From Tamarix chinensis (taxonomy: Eukaryota; Streptophyta; Magnoliopsida; Caryophyllales; Tamaricaceae), in contig CM060181.1 of the NCBI GenBank assembly GCA_030549775.1, forward strand, positions 51,838,218 to 51,902,217: a stretch of 64,000 bases of DNA, read 5' to 3'. The notes beneath the pieces were generated by a model that ran no database searches, was not told where the DNA came from, and saw nothing but the letters and a program-made list of their open reading frames with translations. Shown here piece by piece: positions 26,103 through 36,990 of the stretch; the first letter of the stretch is position 1, and each line of letters opens with the position of its first letter. The position numbers and the translations under genes were made by a program.

Positions 26103-28556
26103 TGTAATACCCCAAATTGAAATGTGTGCTACAAGGATTGATACGGCTACTTATATCAATATGGTATACCATCCTTTTGGAGATTCTATCCTAAGAACTC
26201 TATAGTTAAACATGATGACCATTGAGCAATTTTAGAATGGGTGATCTCCTAGGAAGTTTCAGAAAATTTCTAAAAATTTCTCAAGAAGTGCGTGAGTGAG
26301 GATAAAGCGTGATTAAAGGACCCATGTTGATTTGTGGGGGCTGACGATCAATCTAAAAGCACTCCAAGGTATCCCCTGTAATCCCCCAAAATGTTAGAAA
26401 ACCTATAATTTAATAAATAGATTTTATTTAAATTAAATTAGCTTTTAAAATTATGTAGTTTAATTATTTTATGGATTTTTGAGTATATAAATTTGGATAG
26501 GAGTATTTAATAAATTAAAAATAAACATTTTGTTATTTTGTCATATTATTTTTATTTAAATAATTTTCTAAACTAATATTTTACTAAAATTATCCTTTTT
26601 AAACCAATATATTAAATTATATTAACTTAAATTATTAAATTAAATAATTTTTAAAAAAATATTACATTTATTATTTTATAAATTAAATTAAATTATTTTC
26701 CCATTTCCCTTTTTTTTCCTTTTTTTCCTTTTTCTTTCTCCCTTTTTCTTCTTTCTTTTATTTTCCTTTTTTTCTCCTTCAGGCCGCCGCACCTGGCCTG
26801 CCTCCTTTCTCCCCGCGCGACTAGGCCGCGGACCCATATCCCCCTCTCCCCCCTCTTTTCTTTCTTTCTATTTCTCTCCCTACCTGGGCCAGCCCAACTC
26901 CCTTTCTTTCCCCTATGTCGGCCTGCTCCCCTTCCTTTCTTCCTCCTTCTTCTGCCTCGACCTAGTAGCCTCCCAACCTATCTTCATCGGCCAGCTCTGC
27001 CTCATCGGGCACACCGGCCACCGCTATGCTACCACCACATACCACTACTACAACCCTCCCTCTCTCCCTCTCTCCCTCTCTCTCTGTCTCCCGTCATTTT
27101 CGGACCTGGCAGCAGCCCTGCAAACTAGCCCTCGCACCTTGTTTTTCCCCCCTATTCATCTCCCTCCCTACACACTACCACCGGTCGGCCAGCTGCACCC
27201 CTATCCTCCCTCTTCTTTTTCTTCTCCTATTTAGCCCTCCTGCCCCCATATTATTCAAGCTCTTTTTCTCCCCCAATCTCATTCCCTTCATTTTTCTTCC
27301 CTCCACCTTTTCCCCTTTGTTTTGCACCACTAATGCCCTCTATCGGTGCAACCACCTCATCAACCACCTAAACCACCTTTCGTACCTTTCTACTCCTGCC
27401 CTACGCCACCACAACACAACCCAAGCCACCCCATAAATCCTCCTTTCTCCTCCTCTTCTTTTTTTCCCCATTTTTCTCCCTTCTCAGCATCTCCCTGCAA
27501 CCCCACCGTTCACCGTCGTCCGGCCACCTCTACCGCCACCTAAACCACCAATCCACACCCTACAAACTCCTCTACCACCCCCATACCTTGTTTGGCCAAA
27601 ACAATACCCCTCAGTCCCTCCATTTTTTCCCCTCTCCTTTCCTTCCTTCTTAGCCCGGTCCACCTCGACAGCCATCTTCGCTGCCTTGTTGCCGCTGCCG
27701 CTACCACCCTTGGCCGCCATAAACCTACCCCCGACCACCACCTACACCCCATCTTCACTTCTGCACCATTCCTTTACCCTAAATCCTCCCCCATCTACCT
27801 CCTTTTCTAGCCTAAAGACCCCAACCCGAAAATAGCCATTATTCCTTCCTTTCACCCCCCCCCCCTTCAAGCCTTCCTCTTGTTATTTTTGCATGCAGCT
27901 CATGCTGCATGAGTTATTGCACTATTGGTTTATTTTGGTTAATAATTTTAAGGTAAAATAATATTTAAGTTAAGTATTTCATTAATTAAGCTTTATAAAG
28001 TCTTATATTTTTTGTTTCCTCACTTTTAATGTGAGAAATATTGGTATTATTTTTAGGTGCTTATTTTTGCTAAATAAAGCTTGAATCTTAACCGGGATAC
28101 TAGTAAGGTTCAATTTTGACAGGATATAAGGTAATCATTAAACCCCAATTAAATGCATAAATAAACATATGTTAGCACATTAGGATTTTTAATATGTTAT
28201 TATGCTTGATATTTGTGGTTTAATATAATATATATATATTTGCTTGTATTGATTGAAAAAAAAAAAGTATGTTAGTTTATATGCAATGTGTGGAAATGTT
28301 TCTTAAGTGAAGAGTTTGATTATTAATGAAAGTGTTAAGTGATTATCCATGTTATATTATTTTATTGTGACCATTTATGCATGAATAATATTATTTTAAG
28401 CCCTAGGGGCATTTAAGTAAAATTTCTTGTGCAAGAATGTGGCCTAATATATGTGGGTGCTAATAAGTATCATATTAAAATATAATAGTTGGTGAAGTTG
28501 AATATTGTTAATAGAGTATTTATATTATTATTCCATGGGGTAATGTTAAGTTAATA

Positions 28557-29365
28557 AAAGTAATGTAACAAAGGGGTTAAAGTGGTAATTTTGGAGGGAA
28601 AAGGGAAATATGGTAATTTTATTAGTAAATGGCAAAATGATAACTTTATAAATAAATGGGTATTATAGTAATCTTAGGAGAAAATGGTAAAGAGGTAATT
28701 TTGGAAGTAAATGGGGTAAAATGGTAATTTTGGAAGAGAAAGGCAAAATGGTAATTTGTAAAAAAATGGCAATATGCTAATTTTATAAGTAAATGGCAAA
28801 ATGGTAATTTTATAAATAAAGGGGTATTATGGTAATCTTTGGAGAAAAGGGTAAAGTGGTAATTTTGGAAGTAAAGGGGGTAAATGGTAATTTTGAAAAA
28901 GAATGGCAAAATGGTAATTTTGTAAGAAAAGGGAAAATGGTAATTTTGGGTGTAAAAGGATAAAATATTAATTTGCAAGCAAAAGAGTATTATGGTAATT
29001 TTATAAGTAGAAGGGTGAAACAGTAATTTTAGAAATAAAGGGCAAAATGGTAAATTACAAGTAAAAGGGTAAATTGGTATTCATAATAATGGAGAAGGGT
29101 AAAATGGTAATTATAATAATTGAGAAGGGCAATTTAGTAAATTAACCAACAGAAGGGTAATTTGGTAATTATGATAATGGATAAAGGTAATTTGGTAATC
29201 CAACTATTATGAGATTGTAACAGGGTAAATTGGTGGTTTAACCAACTAAAGGGCGAATTGGTAATTGTGAAAATATAGAAGGCTAATTTGATAATTTATC
29301 CAGCTAAAGGGGTAATTTAGTAATTATAACAAAGGAGAAGGGCAATACGGTAATCTAACCAACCA
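28557..29365. repeat. Minisatellite of about 26-33 bp in solo LTR A
   Basis: Nearly 800 bp of degenerate units of the form aaatggtaattttggaagta followed by aaggg. There are perhaps 25-30 units, drifting to gtaattaaccaac-containing forms at the right end. Frames such as 28646-28978 on the minus strand are translations of the repeat. Confidence 0.9.
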
Positions 29366-30284
29366 ATTGGGAATTATCATAAGTATAACAAGTATGAAGG
29401 GTGATTGGTGACCTAATGAGTGTGGGGGATAACTTGGAAACCCAAACTGAGTAGGGATGTGGCTAAGAACAACAATGTGTGTATTATATGCCTCGTGTGC
29501 CATGTGTTATACCGTATTGTGTACTTTATGCTTAATAATTAATCATTTGTAGCACAACTTCGAGTGATGTATGCTTGTGTGACTTCCTTATGGCATGTGG
29601 ATGATGATTATATATGTTGTGCGTACGATGTTTTCTCATGTGACCCTCTAGGACATGCATGCTAGGGTGTTTAATAATATGATATGGGGTTGAAGGATAA
29701 AAAGGAATAAATAGGAAGTGAGTTGACTAAGGGGACACGATATTGACCTTAATATCTCATGATCCATGGGGGGAAGAATAGAAGGAGATTATGATAAAAA
29801 TTAATGAGTGATGCAACTCTTGCATGGGAGGTTTCTAGGGTTTGCATGGGATCATCCTTACGTAAGAAAGGTGTCAGGGCTTGAGCGGTCAACTAGGGTT
29901 TTATGGTCACATGTATGATTGGTGAATAGAGTGACAGGATTTGGGATGAAACTAAATGAGATGAGGTATTAGACAATAAACAAAAGTTGGGCCACATAGG
30001 TCTGATTAGGGTTTCAAGGAAAAACCCTAGAGAGCGGTAGTGAGAGAATTTGAATGTCGTAAGGTGATGGGCCCCTACCCACACCATTAGGAGTTGGGTT
30101 TTCATTATGAGTAAATGTAAGGGGGAATGGATCTCAGGGTGTGATAAAAGGCACAAAGTTCTCAAGATATGGGACGGGCCCTCTCGGGAGGATATAAGTA
30201 GAGGTCGGTAACATGCATGTCAAGGGTGAAATACTTTCAAATAAGATACTAATCACTTACAGTGGAAGATTATTGAGCTGGGCC

Positions 30285-30625
30285 TAAACCGATCCACCGG
30301 CATAATAGTGGCAAGGTGCCGGGGTGCCCTGGAGACCGATCTACCGGCATATAATAGTGATTAGGTGCGTTCTACCCTATAAGTGACTGATCCACTGACT
30401 ATAATAGCGGGGGATTCCGAGCTCAATAAACCAAACGTAAAAACGATAAGATATGGGGAAGACACAAAGTAATTACAGTGGAACACCATGAGAGTCAGGG
30501 CTAGACCGATCCAACGGTATAATAGTGGTCAGGAGCGTTTTGCCCTAGAGACCAATCCACCGGTATATAATAGTGGTTAGGTTCATTCTACCCTATAAGT
30601 GACCGATCCACCGGCTATAATAGTA
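30285..30625 (+). repeat. Repeated ccgatccaccgg blocks in solo LTR A
   Basis: About six gaccgatccaccgg...tataatagtg blocks alternate with ggtgc/gttctaccct spacers. The reverse complement (gccggtggatcggtc) is repeated at 38300-38625 in solo LTR B. This identifies A and B as one family in opposite orientations. Confidence 0.85.
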
Positions 30626-31499
30626 AAGTTCCACACTCACATGGATATAAAATCTAAGAGTTGATTGAATAATAATAGACTAATGGCTTAAGGGCGAAAG
30701 TATTGACTTTGTACTATGACATGGCTTAAGGCCCAAAAGTATCGATTGTACATTACAACCTATTATTATCTGATCAAATGTTAAGTATGTGAATGTTATG
30801 TATGCACATCTTGTTATATATATGTATATAGTGTTGTATCATGTGTTACATTGTGGGCCTACTTTTAAGTGTATTTTTAAAGGGTTACTCTGTACCATAG
30901 TACTGAAGGGTTCCATTCATGGGGCCCCTGCCTATTCAATGGGCAGTGTCCCTTGCAGGTCCTTTTCAGGTGTTATTCAAGTGGGCAACGGGAGAGAGAG
31001 TAAGGATTCATCCAGAACCGTTAGGGTGTTCCCTTCTCTTTAAATTTATGGTTTCAATATTATTGTTGTTATTGTAACCACCACTGGTGGACTTTATTCT
31101 TGTAAACAGTTTGTCACACTACTCTAATTTAAATATGGTTTGTAAATTGTGTTTTACACTTTTAGTCTTAGCACTTGGTATTGAAACGGTAGAAGTGAAC
31201 CGGTCTGGTACTTAGTGTGATGGTAATGTCTCCAAAATTCACAGTTTTTTATTTTGCTTCCGCTATTTCTTTTAATAAAATAAAATTTTTTAGTAGTGAA
31301 TTTTGGGGGTGTTACATCCCCCACGTGGTCATATTGACTCGGGGTGTTATAAATGGTATTAGAGCGAGACTACAATAGTGAGTTGAACCTAGATGAGCTA
31401 GTCATCCACCTAGTGGGACGATTCTTTGGATAAATTGTATTGACATAGTTAGTGGTTGAGGCACAACAAGGATGTTGCTTTATTTAAGTGGGGGGTGAA

Positions 31500-31783
31500 T
31501 GTTATACCCCAAATTGAAGGGAGAGCTACAAGGACTGATATGGATACTTATATCCACATAGCATAGCATCTTTTTGCTGATTTCGTCCTAAGAACTCCAC
31601 AGTTAAGAGTGCTGGCCGTGAAGTAATTTTTAGGATGGGTAACCTCCTGGAAATTTTGAAAATTTTCTAAAAACGTTTTTAAAAGTGGATGAGTGAGGAC
31701 AAAGCACACTAAAAGGACTTGTGTTGATCTGTGGGGGCATCTAATTAATCCGAAAGTACTCTAAGGTATTGAGTGGGGATGAA
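31500..31783 (+). mobile_element. Cassandra short unit 2
   Basis: 284 bp, starting tgttatacccc. The 5S-like core is at about 31589-31650. It has the same deletion junction as the other short units: ctctaaggta fused to ttgagtgggg. Confidence 0.85.
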
Positions 31784-32236
31784 TATAATACCCCAAATTG
31801 AAATGAGTGCTATAAGGATAGATATTACTACTTATATCAACATGGTATACTATCCTTTTGGTAATTTTATCTTAAGAACTCCATAGTTAAGCATACTGAC
31901 CGTGGAGCAATTTTTAGAATAGATGACCTCTTCGGAAGTTTTAGAAATTTTTTGAAAATTTCTCGGAAAGTGTGTGAGTGAGGACAAAGCACGCTAAAAA
32001 GACTGATGTCAATTTGTGGGTGTAGCCGATCAATCCGAAAGTACTCTAAAGTATCCTCCGTGTGGTCGTATTGACTGAGGGTGTTATAAATGGTATTAGA
32101 GCGATATTGCAAATGTGAGTTGAACCTGGATGAGCGAGTCAGCCACCTAGTGGGACGATTCTTTTAGATAAACTATATTGAGATAGTTAGTGGTTGAGGC
32201 GCAACGAGGATGTTGTGTTAGTTTAGTAAGGGTGAA
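31784..32236 (+). mobile_element. Cassandra long unit 2
   Basis: 453 bp. The 5S-like core is at about 31871-31935. The LTR end gttata is followed by primer-binding-site-like tggtattagagc at 32091-32102, then the internal region with tagttagtggttgaggcgca. Confidence 0.85.
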
Positions 32237-32518
32237 TGTAGTACCCCAAATGAAAAGGAGAGCTATAAGGATTGATATGGCTATTTATATCAACATAATA
32301 TACCATTTTTTTACTGATTCCATACTAAGTACTCCACAGTTAAGCATGCTGGTCATGGAGTAATTTTTAGGATGGGTGACCTCCTGGAAAGTTTTAAATT
32401 TCTAAAAAAATTTTGAGAAGTGGGTGAGTGAGGAAAATACACACTAAAAGGACTTGTGTTGATCTGTGGGGGAAGCCGATCAATCTGAAAGCACTCCAAG
32501 GTATTGAGTAAGGGTGAA
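32237..32518 (+). mobile_element. Cassandra short unit 3
   Basis: 282 bp, with the 5S-like core at about 32325-32390 and the short-unit deletion junction near 32500. Confidence 0.85.
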
Positions 32519-32972
32519 TATAATACCCCAAATTGAAATGAATGCTATAAGGATAGATATCGCTACTTATATCAACATGGTATACTATTCTTTTACTGAT
32601 TCTATCTTAAGAATTCCATAGTTAAGCATATTGACCGTGGAGCAATTTTTAGAAAGGATGACCTCTTGGAAAATTTTAAAATTTTTTTAAAAAATTTCCC
32701 AGGAAGTGTGTGAGTGAGGACAAAGCACGCTAAAAGGACTCATAATGATTTTTGGGGGAAAGCCGATCAATCTGAAAGCACTCTAAGGTAGCCCCTACGT
32801 CATCGCATTGACTCGGAGTGTTACAAATGGTATCAGAGCGAGGCCGCAACCATGAGCTGAACATGCATGAGCCAATCAACCACCTAATGGAAAGAGTCTT
32901 TGGATAAACTATATTGAGATAGTTAGTGGTTGAGGCACTACAAGGACATTGCATTCTTTGAGTGGGGGTGAA
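32519..32972 (+). mobile_element. Cassandra long unit 3
   Basis: 454 bp. The 5S-like core is at about 32605-32670. The LTR ends gttaca at 32825, and a perfect tggtatcagagc follows at 32828-32839. The internal part is about 147 bp and ends in gagtgggggtgaa. Confidence 0.87.
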
Positions 32973-33272
32973 TGTAATACCCCAAATTAAAAGGTGTGCT
33001 ATAAGGATTGATATGGATACTCATATCAACATGGTATACCATCTTCTTGGTGATTTTGTCCTAAGAACTCCACAGGAAAGTGTAGTTGTGGAGAAAATTT
33101 TCAGATGGGTGACGTCCTGAAAAGTTTTGGAAATTTTCTGAACATTTCTCAAGAAGTGTGTGAGTGAGGACAAAGCATGCTAAAAGAATTCGTATTGATC
33201 TTTGGGGGCAGCCGATCAATCCAAAAGCACTTCAAGGTAGCCCCTGTGGTTGTATTAACTCGAGATGTTACA
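32973..33272 (+). mobile_element. Terminal Cassandra LTR
   Basis: 300 bp, tgtaatacccc to gatgttaca. It is followed by aatag and not by a primer-binding site, so this is the array's right edge. Its 5S-like core (about 33056-33120) is more diverged than in the other units. Confidence 0.82.
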
Positions 33273-34520
33273 AATAGAAGAAACAGTTTTGGTTCACGGA
33301 GAAAGAACCAAAGGAAGGAGAATACCCAACAAAGGTTCAAAAGAGAAGAGATAAAGACAAGGGTGATAGTTTTCTAAGAGAGAAATAGAAATTAGATAAT
33401 GAGGGTTTAGGGATCCCTACTGGTTAACCCAACAAAGGAGGAGAGAGTGAGAAAAGGAGTCGCCTAAGGTGAAATGTAAGGATAAATATGTAAGGAGGTG
33501 AATGAAGAAGCATAGGAGAGATGAAAGGTTTCAAGGCCAAATTATGTGTTAAGATCACATCAAGATAGGGCATTAGGAGTAGTATGTAGATCCACACAAC
33601 AGAGGAGAGATGAAACTGAGGGAGAAAGGGTAGATAGAAGAAAAAAATGTAAAAAGTTCTTTTACATGATTTTAATTGAATAGAAATGATTTATTAATAT
33701 AATTAATAGAAAAATATTTCTCAAACACCTCAATGTGCTTAATACCATAAATAAATCATAATCTAAGAGCTCTAAAATCATCGAAGCAAGAAATTAATTA
33801 AAAACATCAACAAACCTAAGAATCACAAGCATTAGTCGATCGATAACCATAGTCGGTTGGTCAATGTGTCCTGGGTAAAGTACCTATTTTATGGAGTTGT
33901 CTCCATCATATAATATAAGAGCTAGTAAGTTGATTCATCACATTAGTCGACTAATGCCTTTGAAAACACCTATTTCACAAAAAAATTCCAAGTTCATTCC
34001 AAAACAAAACCAAATTTTTTATTATCAAAATAATTTTAAACATGTTTTAGAAGATTTTAGGATAGGATATTATACTCCTGGTCAGACATATGTGATTTGG
34101 CTTTAATTTCTCTAATTTTTTTTCTAGTGCTAAGATCAAGCACCAACTTATCAATGAGATTTGCTCCTAATTCAATTCCTTGTGTATGTTCTATCGTGCC
34201 TACACTTTTACTGGGAGACCTTAACTTTTCTTTTGTGGGATTATTAGTTTACTATGTACAAGCATCCTAAAAAAATAGCTTAATAGACTTCCTGTGGAGA
34301 GCAATGACAATTCAAGTGCTCTAGCTCCGATGCATAGTTGTTAAATTGTATGATTCTATTATTCAAAGGTCACTAAATAATTCACGATCTAAGATAGAAT
34401 CTTAAAGTACTTAAATTGGACAAGGATCTTATAATATTATACAGGATTTGTAAAATCTTATCATTTTAGGTAAAATCTTATGATTATATATACAGATTAT
34501 AATTATTATCTATATATGTA
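33273..34520. other. DNA between the Cassandra array and the CACTA element
   Basis: A-rich, non-coding. The gtcgac/tagtcg-containing part resembles 24100-24800, as expected if both belong to an older repeat split by the Cassandra insertion. The frame at 33891-34106 has no recognisable domain. Confidence 0.45.
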
Positions 34521-34870
34521 CAGTACTACAAAAATGGGAATTAATAGCGGTGGTTCGAAAACCGTCATCAAATGCGTAAAAATTAATGAGTAGGATAGTT
34601 TTAATAATGGTTATAGTTAACAACCGTTATTAAAAGGGCAACATCAAAATTTTCATGGACATTTTAATAACGGTTCATGTAAAACCATTATTAAAAGTGG
34701 TTTTAATAACGGTTCATAGAAGAACCATTGTCAAAAGTTTCAAAGTTTTAATAATGATTCTTACAAGAACCATTATTAAAAAGATGTTTTAATAACGGTT
34801 CTTATAGGAACTATTATTAAAACTTCTTTTGATAATGGTTCTTGTAAGAACCATTATTAAAACCCCAAAT
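34521..34870 (+). repeat. Left subterminal repeats of the CACTA element
   Basis: Five or more pairs of taataacggttc...gaaccattattaaaa, each nearly palindromic, alternate with short spacers. Known CACTA transposases bind subterminal repeats; binding here is inferred. Confidence 0.8.
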
Positions 34871-35370
34871 CCGCCTTTTATTTTTTTCAGTTCTGTTTCA
34901 TGCCAAGAATTTCAGACTCTGTGGCTTCCCTCTCGTACTCTCCTTCTCTTGCCAACCCTTGCACCGCTAACTCTCCACCACCCTTCTGCCATTGTTGGCT
35001 TTGCATGTGCATACTTTCATTCTTGCGAACCTAGCCAACATTTGTACCTTCATCCTCCTCCATGTTTGGAGGTCGTTGGCACTCTCAAATTGCTCACCGC
35101 CAGTTTCTTGCACGCCACCACTTCCTTTACGTATGTGTTTGTTCTTCCCTCGTAACTTTGTCTCTACTGATATATATATATATATATATATATGCATGCA
35201 TGTTGCTACAGGGTTGTGTTTGTTTGTTATTGCAAAATTGTGGTTTGTTGTTCGAAAATGTGTTCATGAAAAATTTTGCTGTTCATTTTTGAATTTGTTG
35301 CGTTATTGTTATATATTAATAAATGCAGATTTTAGCCGAGACATTTACATATATATATATATAACATGTA

Positions 35371-35409
<39 letters not shown>

Positions 35410-35458
35410 CTAGAGAAATAAAAGACTTCAAATTATTAATAATGTCACTCATCATAAA

Positions 35459-35498
<40 letters not shown>

Positions 35499-35689
35499 GC
35501 ACACATTTTCATTAATAAGTGTAGGACATGCACTAGCTATAAGATATATGAAATGTAATATAATGAAATGAAAATATATTTTATATATGCACACCAATAA
35601 ATGAAAATTTCAATTAGAGATGCATATGTTAATGATTGTTATTTGATAAGGATTAAATAGATATAGAAAATAAGGAATATATAAAGGTG
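34871..35689. other. CACTA 5' region with three (TA)n microsatellites
   Basis: A more GC-balanced stretch (34880-35160) might be an untranslated leader. (TA)n runs follow at about 35169-35191, 35376-35405 and 35462-35497. Open frames in this stretch include the microsatellites and have no domain support. Confidence 0.55.
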
Positions 35690-36158
35690 AATAATTAAAT
35701 AGAGAGAAATAATTGTGTATAATAATGATGATAATAATAACAATAATAATAATAAAAATATAGGATTTATATATTACAATTTAATTACAGTTAGTTGAGT
35801 TTAGCGTTATGGTTTTATGAGGTTTAGGGTTAGGTTTTATTATAATGAAGATGTGGTAGGCTTCGGGTTAGGGTTTATCTTATACTAAATATAAAAGTGA
35901 AAAATCAAATAACATGCATAATTATGTATAATAATAATAATAATAATATAGGATTTATTAGGGTTTAATTATAGTTAGCTAGGTTTAGGATCATTATCTT
36001 ATGAGGTTTAGTGTTAGTTTTTATTATAATTTATTAGGGTTAATTATGGTTAGGGTTATGGTTAGGGGAGGGTTAGGGTTAGGGTTAGGGTTTATCGTTT
36101 ATTATACTAAATATAAAAGTGAAAAATTAATTAGAGATGAATAATTGTGTATAATAAC

Positions 36159-36210
<52 letters not shown>

Positions 36211-36230
36211 TAGGAATTATTAGGTTGTAC
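35690..36230. repeat. 220-bp tandem repeat with TTAGGG-like motifs
   Basis: About two and a half copies. Each contains a (AAT)n run, ataggatttattag, a gttaggg-rich part and tactaaatataaaagtgaaa. A short perfect (TTAGGG)3 run lies at 36070-36093. The (AAT)n run at 36151-36212 is the longest. Confidence 0.8.
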
Positions 36231-36529
36231 TATATATGTGTGTGTGTGTATATATATTGTCTTATTAATATCTACTTGATTTTACTATGCATAGTTTGAA
36301 CAATTTGATGATAGTTTGATGTTTAGCCAGTTTGTTAAATGTATAACTAAAGATTATGTCTTTATTTTAAATAGTTTGATGTTATTAGCTTTACATAGTT
36401 GGTTAAGATCTAGTAGAATATATTTATGATTTGTCTAGCCAGTTCAAGATCAGTTTACATATTATGTAATTTAGATCCTTTCGATAACAACCTTGATGAT
36501 AAGATTTAGTGGTTCTTATTTATAGGTAG

Positions 36530-36990
36530 TGAGATGACATACCCTCCACTGTATTTTCGTATGGCGCCACATATAGATGTACGGACTCATGTGATATGGT
36601 TATATGACGAGCTATGTCATTTGTACGTGAGTGGCTCATCCTATCACCCCTTCCATTTTAGATTGTATTACCTTTTATTGACCCTGCCTCAGATAGAGCC
36701 ATAGGCGTCAGCTACATCTACTTTTTTGCAGTGGTTTGTCTACCACACTAATGCACCACACCCAAGATTTATTGAGGGTGGGTGTTTTCTAGAGAGTATG
36801 ATAGGATATCGAGAGAAATGATGATCATCAATGATGAGTGGAGGTTTCATCATATCTTGCCTCAGAGTATCCACCCCGATTACCCTAGAGTATCTGTGAG
36901 TAGACTCTCTTGCGATGATGTCAAGGATCAGATGATATATCGTGATGAGTGGACTTTCAAAGTTATAGTTTTTAGTCGGGCTCGATGAGG
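36530..36990 (+). other. Unrecognised coding-like stretch in the CACTA element
   Basis: The composition is more balanced than its surroundings. The forward frame at 36782-36988 reads like a protein (for example HPDYPRVSVSRLSCDD), and a second frame from about 36535 reads MTYPPLYFRMAPHIDVRTHV before stops. I do not recognise a family. It could be an eroded captured gene or an element-specific exon. Confidence 0.3.

Larger units (their letters stand above)
26377..31316 (+). mobile_element. Solo LTR A (4.94 kb), perfect TSD
   Basis: It starts tgtaatccccc and ends ggggtgttaca; the flanks are tcccc at 26372-26376 and 31317-31321. Removing the element and one tcccc restores a normal-length Cassandra unit, which confirms both borders. 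Inside are a C/T-rich tract (26700-27830), a minisatellite, repeated gaccgatccaccgg blocks, a block with taccatagtactgaagggtt, and a 3' segment cttccgctatttc ... tagtagtgaattttggggg. No gag, pol, primer site or second LTR copy is present. The frames at 27026-27810 lie in the C/T-rich tract and are not genes. The autonomous family is unknown; a Ty3/gypsy Tat-type source is possible. Confidence 0.88.
26103..31499 (+). mobile_element. Cassandra long unit 1, split by solo LTR A
   Basis: Made of 26103-26376 and 31322-31499, which join to 452 bp, the same as the other long units (453, 454). The primer-binding-site-like tggtattagagc is at 31354-31365, with one change from tggtatcagagc. The polypurine tract gtggggggtgaa comes just before the next unit. 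The insertion point is marked by a tcccc duplication. Confidence 0.85.
25818..33272 (+). mobile_element. Tandem Cassandra-type (5S-derived TRIM) array
   Basis: Seven head-to-tail units each carry a 5S-rRNA-like core (aactccacagttaagcatgc ... gatgggtgacctcctgg). Short units of 282-285 bp alternate strictly with long units of 452-454 bp, and the array ends in a 300-bp LTR. Long units contain the sequence after the LTR end gttaca: tggtatcagagc, which matches the initiator-tRNA-Met primer-binding site used by Cassandra and many copia elements, then an internal stretch and a gtgggggtgaa polypurine tract. No protein is encoded, as expected of a TRIM. A 4.9-kb solo LTR interrupts the second unit. 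Flanks are aatat and aatag (5 bp, one mismatch). Confidence 0.85.

Noticed and set aside
27026..27810. Proline/serine-rich open frames on both strands
   Set aside because: C/T-rich low-complexity tract of solo LTR A, open in several frames at once, with no domain.
28557..29365. CRISPR-like array in the spaced repeat at 28.6-29.4 kb
   Set aside because: Units drift continuously with no constant repeat and unique spacers, the sequence is plant nuclear DNA, and it lies inside an LTR; it is a minisatellite.
25908..33120. Seven 5S-rRNA-like sequences as 5S rRNA genes
   Set aside because: Only about the inner 60-70 bp resemble 5S, with substitutions in the A-box part. They sit in LTRs followed by a tRNA-Met primer site, so they are Cassandra retroelement sequence.
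35062..35558. 188-residue frame and its neighbours in the CACTA leader
   Set aside because: Most of the length is (TA)n translated as Ile/Tyr runs; no domain.
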